Below, in pieces: positions 5,977-9,169 of a DNA stretch of 9,169 nt (positions are counted from its first letter, which is position 1; each line of letters opens with the position of its first letter). The notes under the pieces were generated by a model. The model was not told where the DNA came from and made no database searches. It worked only from the letters and a program-made list of their open reading frames with translations. Made by a program: the position numbers and the translations under genes. This DNA comes from Methanobacteriota archaeon (GTDB taxonomy: Archaea > Halobacteriota > Methanocellia > Methanocellales > Methanocellaceae). The DNA lies in NCBI GenBank assembly GCA_023436075.1, contig JAEZKS010000074.1, positions 1 through 9,169 of the forward strand, written 5' to 3'.

Positions 5977-6496
5977 GCCGTATACAGGGCGAAAGCCTCG
6001 CATCGATCTCTCGCTCCGCCCACCGGATGTAGTTGCGCTCGCCGGCGCTGCGCAGTCGCATGGCTTCGGCGCAAACCTCGTGGACCAGGAGCTGTCCCGC
6101 CTCTCGCGGGAGCCGGGCCGTTAGCATGCGGCCCCGCGATCCGCGTAGGAGGTAGCTTGCGTCGCCATCCCACAGGTCGGCGACCAGTGCAGGGCTACGA
6201 GCAAAGAGAAAGAGATCGCAGGACCGCTCTCCGGACGGAAGCGTCGTGCCGTCGAAGTGTCGGGCGTCCTGCATGAGATGGACCAGCTCATGGCCGATCA
6301 CGTATACGCTGCATCCGCTGTTCACCCGGACTGTGCCAGTGCGGAAGTCGTAGTACGCGCTGCGCGACGCTCGCCCGAACCTGGCCCGCGTTATCTCAGG
6401 GAAATGGCCATTCGTGACGGCCTCGATCCGGTCCCTGAGCGCGGGACGTTTCATCAGTAGTTTCTGCAGTTCACGGGAATATATTATTTCTGCCAT
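5969..6496 (-). CDS. Small HExxH zinc metallopeptidase, predicted cytoplasmic
   Basis: A 175-residue protein with a zinc-binding HELVH motif at 69-73 inside YVIGHELVHLMQDARH, the signature of zincin-type metallopeptidases. H69 and H73 should bind zinc and E70 should activate water. The third ligand is not certain; candidates are E90 or D94 in PSGERSCDLF, or E140/E144 in LLVHEVCAEAMRLR. The FLFARSPALV..DLWDG..SYL region looks like a conserved family block. There is no signal peptide or membrane segment, so it is probably intracellular. ATG 6496 lies 7 bp after the stop of the upstream family B gene and lacks a clear ribosome binding site, which suggests translational coupling in one operon. 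A longer in-frame reading exists upstream but overlaps that gene and looks non-coding. The end overlaps the convergent family A gene by 8 bp. Peptidase activity is inferred from the motif; the substrate is unknown. Confidence 0.8.
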   Translation of the reverse strand: MAEIIYSRELQKLLMKRPALRDRIEAVTNGHFPEITRARFGRASRSAYYDFRTGTVRVNSGCSVYVIGHELVHLMQDARHFDGTTLPSGERSCDLFLFARSPALVADLWDGDASYLLRGSRGRMLTARLPREAGQLLVHEVCAEAMRLRSAGERNYIRWAEREIDARLSPCIRPT

Positions 6497-6503
6497 GAAG
6501 CCG

Positions 6504-7124
6504 TTATTTCCGGGCCATTCGCTTTCCGATCCACACGGTGCCGACGAGCACCAGCGGCAGCAGCATTGCGCCGATGCAGATTGTTCCCTTAGGGCTGGCC
6601 GAGGGCGCCCCGCTCGGCTCCGGGGTAGCGGTGGGAGTCTGAAGGTCAGGGTAGTCAATAGGATAGGTTACCTCTTCGAAGCCCATGATCACGACTAACC
6701 CGGTGAGCTTGCGGTCTTTGGGTATATTGATCTCTATTGTTCGCGTCGAAGACGTTTTGCCCGGTGCGATCGTATCCATGGTACCTTCGTCATTGCCCTC
6801 GTACGATTGCCCCTGGTCATCCACGAATCGGACGTTGAGATGTCCGGTCTGCGGGACGGTGCCATGGTTCTCGTACGTGTAGCTCAGGATAGGATAGATG
6901 ACCGCGGATGGGTCCTGGGCATAGGAGCCACCCCATGTCTCGTCCGAAATGGAGATGTACATCAGGTGTGCTTGCATGCCCGGAGTGACCTCTACGTCCT
7001 TGTCCAGCTGGATTGTTGCAAGAATACTGGAAGCTGGCGCCGCCGACGCAGTGCCCGCAGCCATTGCCACGAGCAGCGTTGCGACCAACAGGGGTGTCGT
7101 TATGAGTGTTAACCGCCTTTGCAT
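6504..7124 (-). CDS. Exported, C-terminally membrane-anchored protein, family B copy 1
   Basis: I do not recognise this family beyond its architecture. The 206-residue protein has a signal peptide (1-28, cleavage likely after GTASA), a beta-rich extracytoplasmic domain (~35-150), a Pro/Thr/Ser-rich spacer (PTATPEPSGAPSASP, 164-178) and one membrane helix (~181-200) ending in the basic tail GKRMARK. This predicts a domain displayed outside the cell and anchored by its C-terminus. It aligns with the next gene upstream: TPGMQAHLMYISISDETWGG versus SNGLTVHLTYVALSNVTYGG, then DPS..YPILSYTYENHGT versus DPV..WPVLGFEYRNNGT, then IPKDRKLTGL versus MPNDRTLTNL. A TATA box 27 bp before the ATG and the lack of a ribosome binding site suggest a leaderless message. 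The metallopeptidase gene follows after 7 bp and is probably in the same operon. Confidence 0.82.
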   Translation of the reverse strand: MQRRLTLITTPLLVATLLVAMAAGTASAAPASSILATIQLDKDVEVTPGMQAHLMYISISDETWGGSYAQDPSAVIYPILSYTYENHGTVPQTGHLNVRFVDDQGQSYEGNDEGTMDTIAPGKTSSTRTIEINIPKDRKLTGLVVIMGFEEVTYPIDYPDLQTPTATPEPSGAPSASPKGTICIGAMLLPLVLVGTVWIGKRMARK

Positions 7125-7146
7125 GGTGAAAAACGATCATTGTATA

Positions 7147-7156
7147 CATATATAGG
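7147..7156 (-). promoter_or_regulatory. Predicted TATA box, family B copy 1
   Basis: The minus strand reads CCTATATATG, a strong box A. Its centre is 27-28 bp from the A of ATG 7124, so transcription should begin within a few bases of the start codon (leaderless). Confidence 0.6.
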
Positions 7157-7207
7157 CTTATTCATACGAACGGTCAACACAGAGACGTCTAAATTGCATT
7201 GCAATGA

Positions 7208-7227
7208 GCATAATAAAAGGAATAAAG
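7208..7227 (-). terminator. Possible T-rich terminator of family B copy 2
   Basis: Downstream of the stop at 7249 the minus strand shows T-rich runs (CTTTATTCCTTTTATTATG), the usual archaeal intrinsic terminator type. A 6-bp GGCTGT (7233-7238) / ACAGCC (7254-7259) pairing brackets the stop codon just before it. Confidence 0.4.
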
Positions 7228-7248
7228 TGGAGGGCTGTATATTACGGC

Positions 7249-7881
7249 TTAAAACAGCCGTTTCCTGGCCATGAACCACCCGACGAGCCCCACCAGTCCC
7301 AGCAAGATCGGGATGAGCATCAGGTTACGCAGGCCATCCCAGTTTTCGCCTGTGGATCCTGATGACTCGATAGCAGGGTCAGACGTCGCAGAGTAGACGA
7401 TCGGGATGACCTCGACTACTTCTTTTAGCCCGTCATCGATGATGGATAGGTTCGTCAACGTCCTGTCATTCGGCATGGCGAACTCAAGCGTCACCGGGGG
7501 TGAAGTCTGGCCGGGGTATAGGGGCTGGTATATTGTATCATCCGTCTTGTCGTACTTCCATTTCGCCGGTACTGTGCCGGTGTCATCGGAGATCTGTACG
7601 TGGAAACGGCAAGCCACCTGCTGGGTGCCGTTGTTCCGGTACTCGAAGCCGAGGACAGGCCAGGTCGTGTTCACCGGGTCCGGCGAATAGGCGCCACCGT
7701 AGGTGACGTTTGAGAGAGCAACATACGTGAGGTGAACAGTCAGGCCGTTACTAAAGTTCACGTATCGGTCCATAGAAATGGTAGATCCATCGGCCTGGCC
7801 GGAGACGGCAACCGGAGTGAGAGCGATGAAAAAAGCGCCGACGAACAGGATGGCTCCTGCCAATACAAGCGTTTTTTGCAT
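7249..7881 (-). CDS. Exported, C-terminally membrane-anchored protein, family B copy 2
   Basis: A 210-residue paralogue of the gene that follows it downstream. The signal peptide (1-~28, ILFVGAFFIALTPVAVSG) precedes a beta-rich external domain (~33-165) and a C-terminal helix (LMLIPILLGLVGLVGWF, 187-203) with a basic tail ARKRLF. Shared blocks with copy 1 are described there. Unlike copy 1, the external domain carries several N-glycosylation sequons: N42-F-S, N58-V-T, N71-T-T, N84-G-T and N144-L-S. It lacks the Pro/Thr-rich spacer, having SSGSTGEN instead. It has its own TATA box 26 bp before the start and no ribosome binding site, so it is probably leaderless and transcribed separately from copy 1, 124 bp downstream. 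The function is unknown; a surface-displayed Ig-like or carbohydrate-binding fold is a guess. Confidence 0.82.
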   Translation of the reverse strand: MQKTLVLAGAILFVGAFFIALTPVAVSGQADGSTISMDRYVNFSNGLTVHLTYVALSNVTYGGAYSPDPVNTTWPVLGFEYRNNGTQQVACRFHVQISDDTGTVPAKWKYDKTDDTIYQPLYPGQTSPPVTLEFAMPNDRTLTNLSIIDDGLKEVVEVIPIVYSATSDPAIESSGSTGENWDGLRNLMLIPILLGLVGLVGWFMARKRLF

Positions 7882-7900
7882 AGGATAATGTAGGTTAAGG

Positions 7901-7911
7901 TATTATTTAGG
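7901..7911 (-). promoter_or_regulatory. Predicted TATA box, family B copy 2
   Basis: The minus strand reads CCTAAATAATA. The centre is about 26 bp upstream of the A of ATG 7881, predicting a leaderless transcript, which agrees with the absence of a Shine-Dalgarno sequence. Confidence 0.55.
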
Positions 7912-7928
7912 TTTATTCCTTAACATTG

Positions 7929-7958
7929 AACACAGAGAGTACAGGGGCACAGGGGCAC
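7929..7958 (+). repeat. Fragment of the CACAGAGG repeat family with a short tandem repeat
   Basis: AACACAGAG (7929-7937) matches the core of the large inverted repeat at 2036-2249. It is followed by two perfect copies of ACAGGGGC (7941-7956). It lies in the gap between mptA and the family B copy 2 promoter. A second fragment, CAACACAGAG, is at 7175-7184. Confidence 0.45.
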
Positions 7959-7976
7959 GGATGCTCTGCGATGGTG

Positions 7977-8918
7977 TCACACGCCCTTCAGTTCGGCACG
8001 CATCTGTCCCATCGTGGTGGAGAGCTCAGCAAATGCGTTGTGTTGATGGATGCTCTCCTCGTTGATCTGCTTGATCTTGACGATCGCATCGTCGGGCAGT
8101 TCCGGGAAGTCTTCTACGACGTGCTTCGCCATGTCTCGCACGCAGTCCTCGACGAACTTAGGGTTGTCGTGGGCGTTCTTGACCACCTGGTACTCGTCGC
8201 CGCGCTTCAGCAGCTCGAAGCTCGCGGTGCTCATGGAGCGCTCGATGATGGCGATGATCGTGTCCAGCGGCACCCGGTAATTGCCGTCGGTCTCCACCGA
8301 GACGATGCCACGGCCACGCTGGTTGTGAGTCGCCATGGGTATCTTCTTGAAGAAAGCTTCGATTTTCTCAGGCGGGACGTTCAATTTGAGAAGCTCTTCC
8401 TCGGCGGACGCGCGCATGATCTCCTGCGCGCACGGGCATGCGGTGATGCCGATGACTTCGGCGCCGATGATCTTCTTCACCTCGATCTGCTCGCCCCGCT
8501 GGGCAATCGCCTTCGCGAACACCTTGACGACCTTCTGGGACTGCATCTCGGTCTGGGGCGTCTTGCGCTTGACGATCAGCTCGCTGTCCATGTGGACTTC
8601 CGAGCGGGTGGCGTACTCGTGCCGCTTCAGCAGGCGCCGGGCGACCTCGCCGCACAGATCTTCGATCTCGTAGACCGGGGATTTGACCATTTCCTCGAGG
8701 ACCTCGTCGATCACCTCGAAGTTGCGGGAAAGGTTGGCACCTCGCCTGTCCGAGGGCAGATCGACGTACATGTTGAATGTTGAGATGAGGATGATGGGCC
8801 GCTTCCCGGTCCGGGCGACCTTCACGAGCTTCTTGACGTTAGTGACGCCGACACGGGAGAGATTGATAGCCACTTCCGAACGCGTAGCCTGGACGTCTGG
8901 TAAAATCATCGATGTCAT
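7977..8918 (-). CDS. mptA: GTP cyclohydrolase MptA (GTP cyclohydrolase IV, FolE2 superfamily)
   Basis: First enzyme of archaeal pterin synthesis. It converts GTP to 7,8-dihydro-D-neopterin 2',3'-cyclic phosphate on the route to tetrahydromethanopterin, using ferrous iron in the characterised methanogen enzyme. The 313-residue length is normal for the family. Recognisable motifs are LPDVQATRSEVAINLSRVGV at 6-25, the FNMYVDLPSDRRGANLSRNFE block (48-68), the ITACPCAQE loop with metal-ligand Cys161 (159-166), MATHNQRGRG with His198, and the C-terminal ESIHQHNAFAE (288-298) with the conserved His pair. ATG 8918 gives MTSMILPDVQ; the internal ATG at codon 4 is a possible alternative. The upstream TATA box at 8966-8973 predicts a ~25-nt leader without a strong ribosome binding site. 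It stands alone here, with no other pterin gene in the window, and supports a methanogen (or related methanopterin-using archaeon) as host. Confidence 0.95.
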   Translation of the reverse strand: MTSMILPDVQATRSEVAINLSRVGVTNVKKLVKVARTGKRPIILISTFNMYVDLPSDRRGANLSRNFEVIDEVLEEMVKSPVYEIEDLCGEVARRLLKRHEYATRSEVHMDSELIVKRKTPQTEMQSQKVVKVFAKAIAQRGEQIEVKKIIGAEVIGITACPCAQEIMRASAEEELLKLNVPPEKIEAFFKKIPMATHNQRGRGIVSVETDGNYRVPLDTIIAIIERSMSTASFELLKRGDEYQVVKNAHDNPKFVEDCVRDMAKHVVEDFPELPDDAIVKIKQINEESIHQHNAFAELSTTMGQMRAELKGV

Positions 8919-8965
8919 AATCGCGGAGAGTCCTGTCTCAAGTTGTTAAAGATAACCATTTATCA

Positions 8966-8973
8966 TTTTAATA
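8966..8973 (-). promoter_or_regulatory. Predicted TATA box for mptA
   Basis: The minus strand reads TATTAAAA in an AT-rich patch. Transcription would start near 8944 with a leader of about 25 nt. If transcription instead begins farther upstream, the leader would include the GC-rich island at 8979-9047. Confidence 0.45.
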
Positions 8974-8978
8974 CCTTT

Positions 8979-9047
8979 CCATCACGCGACTGCCAGGGAC
9001 GGGCGATCCCTGCGGAGCCGGACTTTCCTCGCATGCGCGCGACATGG
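8979..9047 (-). ncRNA. Candidate structured RNA or mptA leader element (GC-rich island)
   Basis: A 69-nt GC-rich island lies in AT-rich flanks. An outer stem forms between CATGCGA and TCGCGTG (plus coordinates 9029-9035 and 8983-8989; one G-U), with CCAT/ATGG also matching at the ends (8979-8982 / 9044-9047). An inner perfect hairpin is CAGGGA-7 nt-TCCCTG (8994-9012). On the minus strand it contains GAGGAAAGTCCGG followed by CTCC, an 11-nt exact match to the conserved CR-I start of RNase P RNA. The remaining conserved RNase P regions are absent before mptA, so this is not a complete rnpB gene. A TATA-like CTATAATG at 9062-9069 would start transcription near 9040, at the edge of the island. 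Transcription and strand are inferred; a plus-strand RNA is also possible. Confidence 0.35.
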
Positions 9048-9169
9048 CTTCTAAACAAATACATTATAGTTAGTTGCATAACATATTAAACTTATTGTTC
9101 AAAAATTTTTTGATCCAATACCGTGCCGTGACAGTGCTATTTGCGTGCCGATAAAAAGTGGATGATATG
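9048..9169. other. AT-rich intergenic end of the window
   Basis: No coding signal is seen on either strand. It holds TATA-like sequences (minus-strand CTATAATG at 9062-9069 and TTTAATATG near 9081-9089) and a near-palindrome TCAAAAATTTTTTGA at 9099-9113. The T runs of that palindrome on both strands could terminate transcription entering from the right. Confidence 0.4.

Noticed and set aside
6497..6658. 54-codon N-terminal extension of the metallopeptidase
   Set aside because: It overlaps the family B copy 1 gene, is rich in Arg/Cys/Ser/Pro and looks non-coding; the ATG at 6496 begins an ordinary protein 7 bp after the preceding stop.
7926..8783. Long plus-strand open frame (285 codons) antisense to mptA
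   Set aside because: Composition is Asp/Leu/His-rich as expected for the complement of a GC-rich gene; mptA is fully supported by conserved motifs.
8919..9047. A complete RNase P RNA gene
   Set aside because: Only the CR-I-like GAGGAAAGTCC is present; the distal conserved regions are missing and mptA begins within ~120 nt.

Overview
The window reads as euryarchaeal chromosome from a methanogen. Supporting points are the topoisomerase VI pair (top6B followed by top6A), an archaeal MptA-type GTP cyclohydrolase for methanopterin synthesis, TATA-box promoters placed about 26-27 bp upstream of starts or predicted transcription starts, and GC-rich coding DNA with AT-rich promoters. The overall flavour resembles Methanocellales/Methanomicrobia. 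That placement is an inference from protein style; no 16S or mcr gene is present to confirm it.

Layout, left to right. (1) 1-1956, minus strand: top6B then the first 76 codons of top6A, separated by one base. (2) 1957-2313: an intergenic region dominated by a large imperfect inverted repeat (arms about 80 nt) built from CACAGAGG-like microrepeats. (3) 2314-3045, plus: a flavin/NAD(P) oxidoreductase of the ferredoxin-NADP reductase fold. (4) 3046-3270: a convergent intergenic region with a perfect 16-bp hairpin and three copies of a 21-22-nt repeat. (5) 3271-4389, minus: a radical SAM/SPASM enzyme with no obvious precursor peptide beside it. (6) 4559-5976, plus: two tandem, paralogous, exported proteins of unknown function (family A). 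(7) 5969-7881, minus: two paralogous exported proteins with a C-terminal membrane anchor (family B), followed by a small cytoplasmic HExxH metallopeptidase. The peptidase and the second family A gene end in the same 8-bp palindrome. (8) 7977-8918, minus: mptA. (9) 8919-9169: mptA promoter plus a GC-rich, foldable island that carries an 11-nt match to the RNase P RNA CR-I signature but cannot be a full RNase P RNA.

The housekeeping genes (top6, mptA) flank an accessory block of exported proteins, a peptidase and a radical SAM enzyme. No sequence evidence links the block into one pathway beyond adjacency. The two separate tandem gene duplications of exported proteins, close to an orphan SPASM enzyme and a peptidase, are the best candidates for undescribed biology. 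The intergenic inverted repeat and the RNA-like island are the best non-coding candidates.
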